Below are positions 10,000-20,899 of a stretch of DNA of 64,000 nucleotides, piece by piece. A model generated the notes under the pieces. That model saw only the letters and a list, made by a program, of their open reading frames with translations, searched no databases and was not told the origin of the DNA. The stretch covers positions 30,201,712 to 30,265,711 of the forward strand of contig NC_092875.1 of assembly GCF_028372415.1 (NCBI RefSeq). Direction: 5' to 3'. The stretch comes from Notamacropus eugenii. Taxonomy: Eukaryota; Chordata; Mammalia; Diprotodontia; Macropodidae. The translations under genes and the position numbers were made by a program. The number at the start of each line of letters is the position of its first letter. Within the stretch, counting starts at the first letter, position 1.

Positions 10000-10130
10000 C
10001 ACTAATAATCAGAAAAATCTGACCTTCAGTTTCCTCCTCTGTAAAACAGAGCGATGGGGTGTGTGTGTGGAAGCGACATTTATGAACCTTCCAAGTCTAA
10101 ATCTATAATCCCATTATCTTCCTTCCTTTA
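10000..10130 (+). mobile_element. MIR-type SINE fragment
   Basis: Sense MIR 3' half: 'cttcagtttcctcctctgta' followed by a degraded tail. Confidence 0.6.
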
Positions 10131-10470
10131 CTAATATCTGAGTCTCTTTGTCTCTATAACGCTAAAGGAGAGCCTATGTCATTTCTTTGAAAATCTACGT
10201 GCCCTTGAGTTGACAAGATTCCATATATTCCCACCCCCCCAGATTCTTGACGTCATCAATTCCTGATATGGAAACTCCCACTGGATAAAGGGAGTTTTGA
10301 ACTTTTATTTACTTTTTATTACTTTATTATATACTCTATTATACTATATATTATATATTTATATGCTCTACTAAGTTTTTAAACTTTCATTTTTAATTTA
10401 TGGCCTTTGAGTCCATAAATTATTTACCTGACCACGTTCACGTAGCTAGCACATTTCAAAAGGTGTTAAA
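10130..10470. other. Unclassified, partly AT-rich
   Basis: Contains a TA-rich run at about 10,310-10,370 and nothing else recognised. Confidence 0.5.
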
Positions 10471-10640
10471 ACTGACAAAAAGCTTTCTAGAAAACCGCCA
10501 GATAGGTAGTACACATATTATCTCCTCTTGACAAATGGGGAAACTGATGCTCAGAAAGGTTAAAGAACTGACCAAAGGTCACAGAGCTAGAGTTTTTTAT
10601 TTTGAGACATGACCCCAGTGATGCCAAGCCCATAGCTTTT
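10470..10640 (-). mobile_element. MIR-type SINE
   Basis: Antisense: 'acaaatggggaaactgatg', 'gaccaaaggtcacagagcta', then a worn 3' end. Confidence 0.7.
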
Positions 10641-10644
10641 TCTA

Positions 10645-10790
10645 CTAGGCAGCACCTGTGGGACTTTGGGCAATCACTTCAATGCCTTGAGGCTGAATTT
10701 CCTCCTTTTTAAAATGAGAAAGTTGAAATAGATGGTCTCTGAGGTTCCTTCTTGGTCTATACCTTGATTCTATTTCAGCAAATCCTTCCC
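10645..10790 (+). mobile_element. MIR-type SINE
   Basis: Sense: 'tgtgggactttgggcaatca', 'ttaaaatgagaaagttg', and the extension 'atggtctctgaggttccttc' seen on several MIR copies here. Confidence 0.65.
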
Positions 10791-10964
10791 CTTCCCCAGG
10801 GATGCTAACCCCCAAGAGTGCACACAGGTCAGAAGAGTGAGAGGAAAAACTGATGAATGCCCCCATACAACAGAAGATAAAGGAACCATGTTGGCAAACT
10901 TCTCTGGCATCTAAAACCTCCCTACACTGCCTTTTCAGCCTTACTATGTGTCATTTTTGCTATT

Positions 10965-11185
10965 TTCTGGTATTTTCAATCATGTCCTACTTTTTGTGAT
11001 CCCATTTGGGGCTTTCTTGGCAGAGATTCTGGAGTGGTTTTCCATTTTCTTCTTTAGCTCATTTTACAGATGAGGAAACTAAGGCAAACAGGGTGAAGTG
11101 ACTTGCCCAGGGTTATAAAGCTGGTAAGTGGCTGAGGCCAGATTTGAACTCAGGAAGATGAGTCTTCCTGCCTCCAGGAACATAA
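10965..11185 (-). mobile_element. Mar1-type CORE-SINE
   Basis: Antisense Mar1 with the RTE-like tail first ('tttgtgatcccatttgggg', 'ttcttggcagagattctgg'), then 'ttttacagatgaggaaact', 'gtgacttgcccagggtta' and 'agatttgaactcaggaaga'. The tRNA-like head is missing. Confidence 0.85.
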
Positions 11186-11189
11186 TGCA

Positions 11190-11400
11190 TGTTATGTATT
11201 AATCTCCTTCAAATGCTACACAGTCTAGCCTGACATTTGTTCTTCACAGACAGTATTCTATCTCTCATCTCACCTCCCTTGAACAGATTGCCCCTTCTTT
11301 CTGGAGTCAATTGATTAATAAACCTTTATTAAGCCTCTCCCTCCTCATCTCTATGTCTCTGACTTCCTAGCTTCCATCAAGTGTCCGATCCACATCAGTT
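11190..11400 (+). other. Weak LINE2-like stretch
   Basis: Has 'ttgattaataaacctttatt' and C/T-rich text that could be worn L2. Otherwise unassigned. Confidence 0.3.
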
Positions 11401-11404
11401 GAGA

Positions 11405-11525
11405 GAAGTAGCTCTCCACAGTGGATAGAGGGGCTGGCCTTGAGTCTTTCAGGAAAACCTGGATCCAGGTTCTACCTTTGAATACATTTTGGCTCTGTAT
11501 GACCATGGACAAATAATTTCCTTCA
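11405..11525 (+). mobile_element. Mar1/MIR 5' half
   Basis: Sense SINE head: 'cacagtggatagaggggct', then 'ctggatccaggttctacct' and 'tgtatgaccatggacaaat'. Confidence 0.6.
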
Positions 11526-11775
11526 TTTAAAGTGCCAACTATGTACCAAGAACTATGTTGGGTGGGGGCAGGGGGGTGATAGAAACAGAATCAAACCTGT
11601 CCCTAATAGGAGAGAGGTAAATCAGCTAATTAATTAGTGAGCATTTATGATGGGGCTATTTGTTTTCTAGACCTGGGGATATGAGACAAAAGTGAAACAC
11701 TTCTTGCCCTCAAGTAACTTTCGTTGTATGTGGGTGAAACAATATTTATGCAGATTAGCACGATGAATATACAAT
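11525..11775 (-). mobile_element. LINE2 fragments
   Basis: Two antisense L2 3' segments in a row: 'aagtgccaactatgtacca', and from 11,640 'agcatttatgatggggcta' with 'cttgccctcaagtaacttt'. They may be one rearranged copy or two insertions. Confidence 0.6.
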
Positions 11776-11779
11776 GTAG

Positions 11780-12040
11780 GGGTAATGGGGTAGTGCAGTG
11801 GATAGAGCAGCCTGAAGTCTGAAGGCAGTCTGGAAGACTCTTCTTCTTGAGTTCAAATCTGGCCTCTAACGCTTACTAGCTTGGGCAAGTCACTTCACCC
11901 TCTTTGCCTCAATTTCCTTATCTGTAAAAATGAGCTGAAAAAGGAATTGGCAAATCAGTAGCATCTTTGCTGAGAAAACCCCAAATGGGATCAGGAAGAC
12001 TTGGACGCAACTGAAAAACGACTCAACGACAAAAACATAA
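11780..12040 (+). mobile_element. Mar1-type CORE-SINE, near full length
   Basis: Head 'ggtagtgcagtggatagagc', B-box-like 'gagttcaaatctggcctct', 'ctcaatttccttatctgta', and an RTE-like tail 'gcaactgaaaaacgactcaa'. Confidence 0.9.
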
Positions 12041-12149
12041 AGTGAGGTTTGAATGTTTGGAGAAGGGCATTAGCGCCTGGGGGAAAGGAAGACAGAGGAT
12101 AAGGAACTTCACCAGTCCTATCCATTTCTCTAAGACCAGAAGATGTAGA

Positions 12150-12255
12150 TCAATAATATGATAAAAATTCTGGCTCCCAAGTCAGATGAGTCGGATTCTG
12201 ACCCTTTACTACCTGTGTATTCTTACCTTGGGCCTCAGTTTCTGTGTCTGTAATA
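12150..12255 (+). mobile_element. MIR-type SINE fragment
   Basis: Sense remnant with 'ttctggctcccaagtcaga' and 'ggcctcagtttctgtgtctg'. Confidence 0.55.
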
Positions 12256-12257
12256 CT

Positions 12258-12505
12258 TACAAAAGCAAGCATTTGTGTGGCATTTTAAGGTCTGCAAAGT
12301 ACTCAGCAAATGTTATTTTATTTGATCCTCATATCACCCCTGTAGGGTGGGTGTTCTTATCCGAACTTTACACATGAGGAAAGTGAGTCACAAGAAATTA
12401 AGTGACTTGCCCAGGGTCAAACAGCTAGGAAGTGTCTGTGGCTAAATTTGAACTCAGGTCTTCCTGACTCCAAGTCCAGTGCTCTTTGCTGCCTTCCCAG
12501 TCAAA
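12258..12505 (-). mobile_element. MIR/Ther1 SINE, near full length
   Basis: Antisense, with 'ttatttgatcctcatatcac', 'aagtgacttgcccagggtca', 'aaatttgaactcaggtcttc' and an end near 'gtgctctttgctgcc'. Confidence 0.9.
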
Positions 12506-12534
12506 TTATTTTATATCTATTTTGGAAATAACTA

Positions 12535-12675
12535 TACTTGAATGTATTTCCCTGGCCAGGCTGTAAGCTTCTTAAGGACAGATAGAGTTTCACATTTGCC
12601 ATGGTATCTCCAGAACCTAACAAACGTGGTCTAGAGTGGGAACTCAATAAATACTTGTTGATCGATCATTTGATT
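12535..12675 (+). mobile_element. LINE2 3' end
   Basis: Sense L2: 'aggctgtaagcttcttaag', 'ggtatctccagaacctaac', 'ctcaataaatacttgttg'. Confidence 0.85.
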
Positions 12676-12779
12676 GTTCTGGGTCAGTGGTGAGAACTTC
12701 CATACCAGGAGCTGCCATAAAGCCATAGGTCTAGAGTTTTATTTTTTTTAAATTATACAGATCTGCCAATAAAAGACAG

Positions 12780-13080
12780 AAGATTTAACTTGGCCACAGG
12801 CGAGGGTTGGCCTGTCTTCTTTTTGCTCGGCAGTAAAATGGTTAAGTGCCTCATACCAGCTGCTGAAAGCCAGGAAACATGAAGTCAAGGGCAGACCATT
12901 TCCTTTTGTCTCCTTCCGCAGATGGGTACGCTGAGCATGAAGAGACAGCATTGAGAGGCACCGTGAAGGCCGACAGGTCTAACATTAGCCCCTCTGCCTT
13001 TGTGCTCCGCTATGGAGGTTCTGCTGAGGGTCACATTGTTCTGGCAGAGGTCTGGGGAGCTGAGATCTGATGACAGCACA
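12780..13080. promoter_or_regulatory. Candidate conserved non-repetitive block
   Basis: About 300 bp of high-complexity sequence with more CpG than its neighbours and no repeat signature. Frames of 63-67 codons overlap on both strands, including one at 12,879-13,070 that stays open with CpG codons, but none has a recognisable motif or splice context. It could be a regulatory element or a small exon. Neither can be shown here. Confidence 0.3.
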
Positions 13081-13134
13081 CAACAGTGGCCTCTCTCCTT
13101 CCCTGGCCTTCCAAAGGAGATGCTCGCTCAACGG

Positions 13135-13300
13135 CCTTGGGATCAACCAATCAACAAATATCGATTGAATGCTTTCTATATGCCGGGCACTGTGCTGGGT
13201 ACTGAGGGATGGAAGGATAAAGAAACGGTCCCTGCTCGGAAGAAACTGACCCTGTGGTTAGGAACACAATAAGTACATATAAAATTGTATGCAACAGGAA
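13135..13300 (-). mobile_element. LINE2 3' end
   Basis: Antisense L2: 'aatcaacaaatatcgattg', 'atatgccgggcactgtgct', then 'gtccctgctcggaagaaact'. Confidence 0.85.
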
Positions 13301-13304
13301 TAGA

Positions 13305-13784
13305 AAATGAATAAATACAAACACACATGAATCCCTTATATGTATACTTACTTGTGTACGTACTTATGTGCATAAGGGTTTAGGTGAATACATAGCATAT
13401 GTGTGTACATATCACATATTTCTATGCATATTACATATGTGCCTATTATATATATCTAGGCATATAGATTAGGAATATTATGTATGTCTACATTAATACG
13501 TACATTGATGTAGGTGTACATTAGGTATATTGTATGTATTAGCTTTATGCAGTAGGTATATATTACCTATATTGTATATATATATGTGTGTGTATGGTTT
13601 ACTGAATTTAACTTCTAGAACTCTCAACGTAAATATTAACTATAAAATAAAGGATAAATAAATATACAAAATGAGTAAAACTATAAACCAAAATATATAG
13701 AATATATAGTTAACTGTATATATATAGTTACTACATACTATATAGAATAAAGCATATACTGTACTTTAACCCATAATACATGGG
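13305..13784 (+). repeat. TA/TATG-rich simple sequence, left part
   Basis: Long run of tata, tatg and acat words. It resumes after the SINE at 14,096. Confidence 0.8.
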
Positions 13785-14095
13785 GCACCTAGGTGGTGCC
13801 GTGGATACAGCACCAGTGCAGGAGTCAGGAGGACCTGAGTTCAAGTTTCACCTCAGACACTTGACACTCACTAGCTGTGTGACCTTGGGCAAGTCACTTA
13901 ACCCCAATGGCCTCATCCTGGGTCATCTCCAGGCATCCTGATGAATATCTGGTCACTGGATCCACATGGCTCTGGAGGAGAAGGGAGGCTGGTGACCTGC
14001 ACAGCCCTCTGTCACTCAAAGCAAAGTCAAGTGCAAGTCATGTCCTCATTCTCTGATGTCATGGTGTTCTTCAAAAACGAAGGACAAACACACAT
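13785..14095 (+). mobile_element. tRNA-headed SINE with RTE 3' tail
   Basis: Starts 'ggggcacctaggtggtgccg' (tRNA-like head), continues 'gagttcaagtttcacctca' and 'tgtgaccttgggcaagtca', then switches to an RTE-derived body ending 'aacgaaggacaaacac'. It sits in the middle of an AT-rich array. The flanks 'cataatacat' and 'cataatatag' may be a degraded target-site duplication. Confidence 0.9.
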
Positions 14096-14250
14096 AATAT
14101 AGATAGTATGCATTTAGTACATATTTATATACTGTACTATATAGTATATAGTTATAATTTGTATATATAGTTACTATATAGTTAGACACGTAGACATATA
14201 TATGTATATGCATATGGGTGTGTATGTATGTATGTATTAAGCATGTATAT
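14096..14250 (+). repeat. TA/TATG-rich simple sequence, right part
   Basis: Continuation of the array broken by the SINE at 13,785, ending in a tatg run. Confidence 0.8.
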
Positions 14251-14339
14251 GTTAAATACAAAGCTATCTGGAAAGGAGGGCACTGGTGTTTCCAGTGATG
14301 GGGAAGGTTTGATGAAGAAGATGGTGCTTGAGTTTCATT

Positions 14340-15367
14340 TGAAACAATTGTTGTCCTTTGTTCTCAAAGAGGACCAAAATGACATCACCATTAGAGTCAC
14401 ATTTCAATGGGTCCGACTATGGTTGATCAGACCAATATGAGCTCGGAATTCTCCGTCACAGACCAGGCACAAATAGTCCATGTGCACACTGGAAGTGGAT
14501 TCTCTAAATTTGCACATCTCACATTTCTTTTAAGTTACTTCAATTCTGCTTTGCTTATAGAGCACAGCACTATCTCTGATGTGGTCATGCCATGCTGAGT
14601 GGTCCTGTGCCAGTGTCTCCCATGTCACACAATCAATTCCAAAGTTCTTAAGAAAGACCTTCAGTGCGTCCTTGTGTTGCTTCTTTTGACTACCATATGA
14701 ATTCCTGTCCTGTACGAGTTCTCCATAAAATAGTCTTCTGGCAAGTGTACATTTGCTTTCGAACAACGTGGCCAGCCCGTCAGAGTTGCGCTCTCTAGGG
14801 TATAGTTTGCATGCTTGGCAGTTTAGTTCAAGTAAGAACCTCAGTGTTTAGTACCTTATACTGCCAGGTGATCTTCAGAATCTTCCTAAGACAATTCAAA
14901 TGGAAGCAATTCAGTTTCCTGGCATCGTGCTGGTAGACCGTCCATGTTTCATAGGCATTCAATAATGAGGTCAGCGCAATGTCTCCATAGACCTTCAGTT
15001 TGGTAGTCAGTCTAATACCTCTTCTCTCCCACACTTTTCTTCGGAGCCTCACAAACACCGAGCTGGCTCTGGCAATGCTGTGTCAAACTCATTATCAATG
15101 TGCACATCCCTGGAAAGTACACTACCAACATCAGTGGACTTATCCACAGTATTCAAAACTTCTCCCTTTGTTGTAACCTATGGTTCCACATATGGATGAT
15201 GTGGTGGTGGCTGATGGAGCATCTGTGTTTTCTTGGTGTTAATTGTTAGGCCAAAATTAACCTAAGCAGCAGAGAATCAATCTGTCCTTGTTGCATCTCA
15301 GCTTCAGAGGCTGCTTGAGTGCACAATCACCCGCAAATAGAAAATCATGTATGAACATCCTCCAATT
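14340..15367 (-). mobile_element. RTE (Bov-B-like) LINE, 5'-truncated
   Basis: The minus strand encodes the end of an RTE reverse-transcriptase polyprotein. At 14,828-15,058 there is an R-K-V-W...LTTKLKVYGD...[29 protein letters not shown] stretch, the conserved RTE C-terminal block. The 3' end on the plus strand is 'gttgtcctttgttctcaaag', shared with the SINE tail at 13,785-14,095. Frameshifts and stops break the frame. The element stops at about 15,367, where a U6 copy begins. Confidence 0.9.
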
Positions 15368-15369
15368 TG

Positions 15370-15467
15370 GTCTGGGCTGCATATATACCAAAATTGGAAT
15401 GGTACAGAGAAGATAAGCATGACTTTGCACAAGGATGACATGCAAATTCATGCAGTATTCCATATTT
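15370..15467 (+). pseudogene. U6 snRNA pseudogene
   Basis: Follows vertebrate U6 almost end to end: 'atataccaaaattggaatgg', 'acagagaagataagcat', 'gcacaaggatgacatgcaaa', and the end 'ttccatattt'. The first nine or so bases of the 5' stem-loop are lost or scrambled. The internal stem-loop region 'gactttgcacaagg' is changed and about a base short, and there are several transitions. Upstream lies RTE sequence rather than a PSE/TATA promoter, so this is a processed pseudogene. Confidence 0.9.
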
Positions 15468-15569
15468 GAAATATCGCTTTAAGATTTATGAAGCACTTGG
15501 TATATGTTATATTATTTTTTAAAAGAGCTTACTATTGCAAAACTCTATGATAAATGCTAACCATGCAAA

Positions 15570-15685
15570 TAGTCGATCAACATTTATTAAGCACCTTCTA
15601 TGTGCCAGACACTGCGCATACTGGGGATACAAAAAGATGCAAAAGATAGTCTCTACCTTGAAAGGGCTTCCATTCTAACAGGGTG
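15570..15685 (-). mobile_element. LINE2 3' end
   Basis: Antisense L2: 'acatttattaagcaccttct', 'atgtgccagacactgcg', 'tggggatacaaaaagatgc'. Confidence 0.85.
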
Positions 15686-15689
15686 GATT

Positions 15690-16000
15690 GTGTAGATGGA
15701 AAGGTTCAGTGTCTAGTCAGAGGGAAAGGTTCCATGAGCCTCAGGTGAAGGGACAAAGTGGATGTCTGTCTACCAATAAAGTCCTATTAGTTTCTAATGT
15801 TGGAACACTTGACAGGACTTTGGTGCAAAGAACTTTCTTTCTTGGGTCTTTAGTGTCTATGGCAGCCACCTTGATAGATGCTCTTGCCAGGGTTCTTCTC
15901 CCAGGGCTGCTTCCTGGGACTAAGGCCTTGAGGCTGGGTTGGAAACAGGATCAGTTTTCTTAAAGGAAAAGAAGGGCTCTTTGAGGTGAGGAGGAAGTGT
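15690..16000. other. Unique sequence, nothing recognised
   Basis: A plus-strand 91-codon frame covers most of it without recognisable features. Confidence 0.45.
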
Positions 16001-16002
16001 AG

Positions 16003-16240
16003 GGGCAGCTAGGTGACATGGTGAATAGAACACTGGCCTTGGAATGAGGAAAATTCATTTTCTTGAGTTCAAATCTAACTATAGACACTTAACTAATTGT
16101 GTGACGCTGGGCAAGTCACTCAATCCTGTTTGCCTCAGTTTTCTCATCTGTCAAATGAACTGGAGAAAGAAATGTTCAAGATTTCAGTGTCTTTGCCAAG
16201 AAAACCCCAAACAGGGTGGCAGATATGACTGAAATGACTG
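16003..16240 (+). mobile_element. Mar1-type CORE-SINE
   Basis: Head 'ggggcagctaggtgacatgg', 'gagttcaaatctaactatag', 'cctcagttttctcatctgtc' and tail 'gatatgactgaaatgactg'. Confidence 0.88.
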
Positions 16241-16379
16241 AAAGGGATGGAGGAGAGGGAGTGGAAGGGGGGATTGCATTCCAGGCATCAGAGCAACAGA
16301 GGTTTGGAGTAGGAAGAGACCTCAAAGATTCCACATGCTCAGGGGAGGAAACTTTGATTCAAAGAGAACTTGACCGTCT

Positions 16380-17780
16380 TCCTAATGTTGAACCATCCCG
16401 GCATCCCTAGTATAAATCCCACTTGATCATAATCAATGATATCTTGGATAAGTCACTGCATTCTTTGATAGGATTTTGTTTAAAGTTTTTGCATGAATAG
16501 TCATTAATTATACTGGCTTATAGTTTTCTTTCTTTATTTTATTTTTCCCTGGTCTAGTTATTAGAATAATAATTGTTTCATAAAAGGACTCTGATAGGAT
16601 TCTTTCACAATTTTTCAGAAACTCATTCTTCTATAAAATTTTAATATAATTTTCTTATGAATACTTCAGGTCCAGGGATTCTTTTTTAGTTTCTTTACAG
16701 TTAGATCTCTTTCATTTTCTGAGATTGGATTATTTAAGGTCTCTGTGTGGTATTCTGATAGTTTGGGTATTTCATATTTTTGAAGATATTACTCTATTTC
16801 TTTTGTGTTCTCAGTTTTGCTAGTTTATAACTGTGCAAAATATGTTCTGGTTATTTTTTTTTATTTCTTCTAGTTTTGCTCATTTCATTGCTGATTTGCT
16901 ATCTTATTGATTTGATTTTCTGCTTTTTAAAAAATTTGATAACTAAGAGTCTATTATTAAAATTAATAAATCTTCACATTGAAGGAGTAAAAAGGAAAGG
17001 AAATGAAGATTTACTAAGTGCCTACTGTGTGCCAGGCAAAGTGCTAAGTACTTTACAAATGTCATATTTAATGACAGAAGTAATGACACACCTAAACACT
17101 GTATGTAATATTACTATGTATAATATTTATATATATGTATATATGCTGAAATATAATAGATTATGTTCCATCCCCCTATTTTAACTCAGTATATAGCATT
17201 TTGTTTCAAGTGTGTTTCTTATGAATAACATATTGTTGGATTTTGGTTTCTAATTCATTCTGCTATCTTATTCTGTTTAATGGGTGAGTTCATCCCATTA
17301 CCATTTCCAATTATGATTACTAACAATGTATTTTCTTCTATTCTCTTATACTTTTCCTGCCCCACTTTAAGAAATTATTTTGCTTCTGACAAATCCCTCA
17401 CTTAATCTTCCTCTAATTTCCCTTACTCTTTTCTCTTGTTTTCCTGTTGGGTGAAATGTTTCTGTACCCATACTTTCCACTCCTTTTTGGTGGTATCACT
17501 CAACTGTTATATGATCCTGACTGTGTTTCTTTAGAAATAAAATTCTTTCTGGCTGTTTGTTGTAATTTTGAACTATGACCTCTGAATTTTAGCTATAACT
17601 CTCTTTCAAGTGTTCGTTTTGGGGGTTTCGTTCACTTTCTTTCAGAAGGTGACCAGTGGATTTTTAAAATTTCTACTTTGTCCTTTGGTTCTAAGACATC
17701 TGGGTAGTTATCTTTCTTTATTTCTTGAAATATGATTTCCTAAATACAGATATTTGGTAGTTCAATGATTCTATTTTTAA
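16380..17780 (-). mobile_element. Rearranged L1 remnant (ORF2 5' half and end of ORF1)
   Basis: Antisense L1. 16,380-16,970 corresponds to the fingers region of reverse transcriptase ('cggcatccctagtataaatc', 'gagattggattatttaaggt'). 17,165-17,780 corresponds to the ORF2 endonuclease start and ORF1 end ('aacatattgttggattttgg', 'gagttcatcccattaccat'). Most of the endonuclease domain between them is missing, so this is an internally deleted copy or two neighbouring insertions. A MIR lies between the halves. Confidence 0.75.
16995..17110 (-). mobile_element. MIR-type fragment between L1 segments
   Basis: Antisense: 'ttactaagtgcctactgtgt', 'gccaggcaaagtgctaagta', 'ctttacaaatgtcat'. Confidence 0.75.
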
Positions 17781-17784
17781 AATT

Positions 17785-20525
17785 TTATTTTTTCATGTTA
17801 CCTGCAAAAAGAATTTTTAAAGGTTCATTTAAAAACTGAGTTCCAAATTCTCTTTTATCCTCCCTACCCTCCTCTATCCTTGAGAAGGCAAATAATTTGG
17901 TATAGGCTATACATGTGCAGTCATGCAAAATATTGCCGCATTGTGAAAGAAAATAATCATCCTCCCGCCCAAGTATCAAAAAGTAAAAAAAAATACTTTA
18001 ATCTGCATTCAGACTCCGTTGGTTTTTTTCTCTGCAAGTGGACAGCATTTTTCATAATAAATCCTTCAGAATCATCTTAGATCTGTGTATTGAAGAGAAT
18101 AGATGTCAGTGACAATCAATCATTGTATAATATTACTGTTACTATGTACAATGTTCTTCTGGTTCTGCTCACTTCACTTTACACTAGTTTACATAAATCT
18201 TTTCAGATTTTTCTTATAGAGCTCTGCTCATCATTTCTTATAGCACAACAGCACCCCCTCACAATCACATACCACGATTTGTTCAGCCATTCCCCAACTG
18301 ATGGATATCCTTTCAATTTCCAATTCTTTGCTACCTCAAAAAGAGCTGCTATAAATTGTTTTGCACATATAGCTTCTTTTCCTCTTCTTTTCATCTCTTT
18401 GGGATACAAACCTAGTAGTGGTATTGCTGTGTCAAAGGGTATGCACAATTTCATATAGTCTTTTGGGCATAGTTTCAAATTTATTCACAACTTCACCATT
18501 GGTATCCCAATTTTCCCACATCTTCTCCAAAATTTGCTCTTTTCCTCTTCTGTCATATTAACCTGATAGGTAAGAAGTAGTATCAGAGAATGGTTTTGGT
18601 ATTCATTTCTCTAATCAATAGTGATTTAGAGAATTTTTTCATGTGACTATAGGTAGCTTTGATTTCTTCATCTGAAAACCACCATTCATATTCTTTAATC
18701 ATTTTTCAGTTGAAGAATGACTCATATTTTTGTAAATTTGACCCAGTTCTCTATATATTGGAGAAATAAGGCCTTTATCAGAGAAACTTGCTATAAAAAT
18801 ATTCCCAGTTTTCTGTTTTCCCTTCTAATTTGCATTGGTTTTATTTGTGCAATTTTAAAAACATTCAGTGTAATCAGAATTACCTATTTTACATCTTGTA
18901 ATGTTCTCTGTCTCTTATTTGGTTGTAACTTCTTCCTTTATCCAAAGATCTGACAGACAACCATTTCATGCTCCCCTGATTTGCTTATGGTATCCCCCTT
19001 TATTTCCAAACATATACCCATTTTGGCCTCTTCTAGTATGTGGTGTAAGATTTTTTGGCCTGAATCTAATTTCTTCCTAACTGCTTTCTAGTGTTCCCAG
19101 AATTTTTTTTTTGGTCAAATATTGAACTCTTATTCCAAGAGCTGACTGGGATCCTTGCATTTATCAAACCCTAGATTACTATGGTAATTACCAACAGTGT
19201 ATTGTGTACCTAATCTATTTCACTGATTCACCACTCTCTCAGCCAGTACAAGATTATTTTGATGATGACCACTTTACTATACAATTTGAGATCTGTTATG
19301 ACCAGGATACTCGCCTTCACATTTAAAAAAATCCTTTGGTGTTCTTGACCTTTTGGTGAATTTTGTTATTATTTTTATAACTCTACAAATAATTTTGGTA
19401 GTTTGATTGATATGACACTGAATAAGTAAATTAAAGTAGAATTCTCATTTTTATTATATTGGCTTAGCCTACCCATGAGCAATATTTTTTCAATTGTTTA
19501 GATCTGACTCTACTAGTGTGAAAAGTATTTTGTAATTGTGTTCATATAATTCATGGGTTTGTCTTGGCAGATAGACTCCCAATTATTTTATATTGTCTAC
19601 AGTTATTTTAAATGGAATTTTCTTTCTATCTCTTGCTATCGGACTTTGTTGGTAATATGTAGAAATGCTGGTGATTTATGTGGATTTATTTTATAATTTT
19701 GCAACTTTACTAAAGTCATTAATTATTTCAACTAGTTGTTTTAGTTGATTCTCTGTAATTCTCCAACTATCCTATCAAATCATCTGAGAAGAGTAATAGT
19801 TTTCTTTCCTCATTGTCTATTCTAATTCCTTCAGTTTATTTTTCTTCCCTTTGCCATAGCTCACTTTTCTAGTATAATGCTGAATAATTATGGCGATGAT
19901 GGGTACCTTGATCTTACTGGGAAGGCTTTTAGCTTATCTCCATTGTAGATAATGCTTGTTGATGGTTTGAAATAAATATTGCTTATCTTTTTAAGGAAAG
20001 CTCCATTTATTCCTATACTTTCTAGTGTTTTAATAGGAATAATTGTTGTGTTTTGTCAAAAGCTTTTTTTCTCCATCTATTGAGATAATCATATGATTTC
20101 TGTATGTTTTGTTATATGGTATGGTCAATTATGCCGATAGTTTTCCTAATATTGAACCAATCCTTCATTTCTGGCATAAATCCCACTCGGTCGTAGTATA
20201 TGATGTTTGTGATATATTACAATAGTTTCCTTGCTGATATTTTATTTCAATTTTTGTATCCATATTCATTAAGAAAATTGGTCAATAGTTTTCTTTCTCT
20301 GTTTTTGATCTCTCTGGTTTAGGTATCAGCACCATATTTGTGTCATAAAAGGAATTTAGTAAGGCTCCTTCTTTGTCTATTATTTCCCCAAACAGTTTAC
20401 TTAGTCTTGGAATTAATTGTTTTTGAAATGTTTAGTAGAATTCACTAGTGAATCCATCTGGTCCTGGGAACTTTTTCTTAGAGAGCTCATCAAAGACTTG
20501 TTCAATTTCTTTTTCTAAGTCCCTG
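17785..20525 (-). mobile_element. 5'-truncated L1, 3' 2.7 kb
   Basis: Antisense L1 in collinear order with the 34.9-kb copy: 3'UTR (17,785-18,090), ORF2 C-terminus (18,203-18,478 encodes an IPLLGLYP...FIAALFEVAKNWK stretch typical of the L1 ORF2 C-terminal region), RT core and palm near 19,770, and fingers to about 20,525. Many stops and frameshifts. The young L1 3' end at 17,785 abuts the older L1 remnant upstream. Confidence 0.88.
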
Positions 20526-20895
20526 GGAACTGGAATGCTTCATGTCATGGGCTCTTGGCCAAACCTCTGTCCCCAGTACCTGCAGACTCCTATGTCTGTC
20601 TCCTTAAATATCTGTGAACTATAAAAATGACTCACTGTGTGTTTTTTTATTTCCTCCTAAGAACTTGGCCTCACACATTTTCTAGATCTTTGTGAAAGAC
20701 GTTTGGCAACTAAACTAGATTTGACTTTTTACTCTCTTTTATTTCTTTCTCTTACTTCCATCTTGACTCTACCCTGATATCATTTCTTTTGAAGTTTACT
20801 TTTCCCTGACTTGACTAGACTTTCCCTTTACATTTTTTCCTAGAACTATTATTTCCCCCATGTGGGAAATTCTTGGTAGGGATAATCTCCTGATT
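20525..20895. other. Unclassified sequence beyond L1 truncation
   Basis: No confident match. 'gtcatgggctcttggccaa' through 'ctataaaaatgactcact' has the look of an LTR promoter region, but no TG...CA boundaries or duplication were found. Confidence 0.3.
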
Positions 20896-20899
20896 GCAT

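Noticed and set aside
15370..15467. Functional U6 gene
   Set aside because: No PSE/TATA upstream (RTE sequence lies there), the 5' stem-loop is damaged, the internal stem-loop is mutated and no T-run terminator follows.
20545..20660. Endogenous retrovirus LTR
   Set aside because: TATA-like 'ctataaaaat' and a promoter-like look, but no TG/CA ends, polyadenylation signal layout, duplication or internal retroviral sequence was seen.
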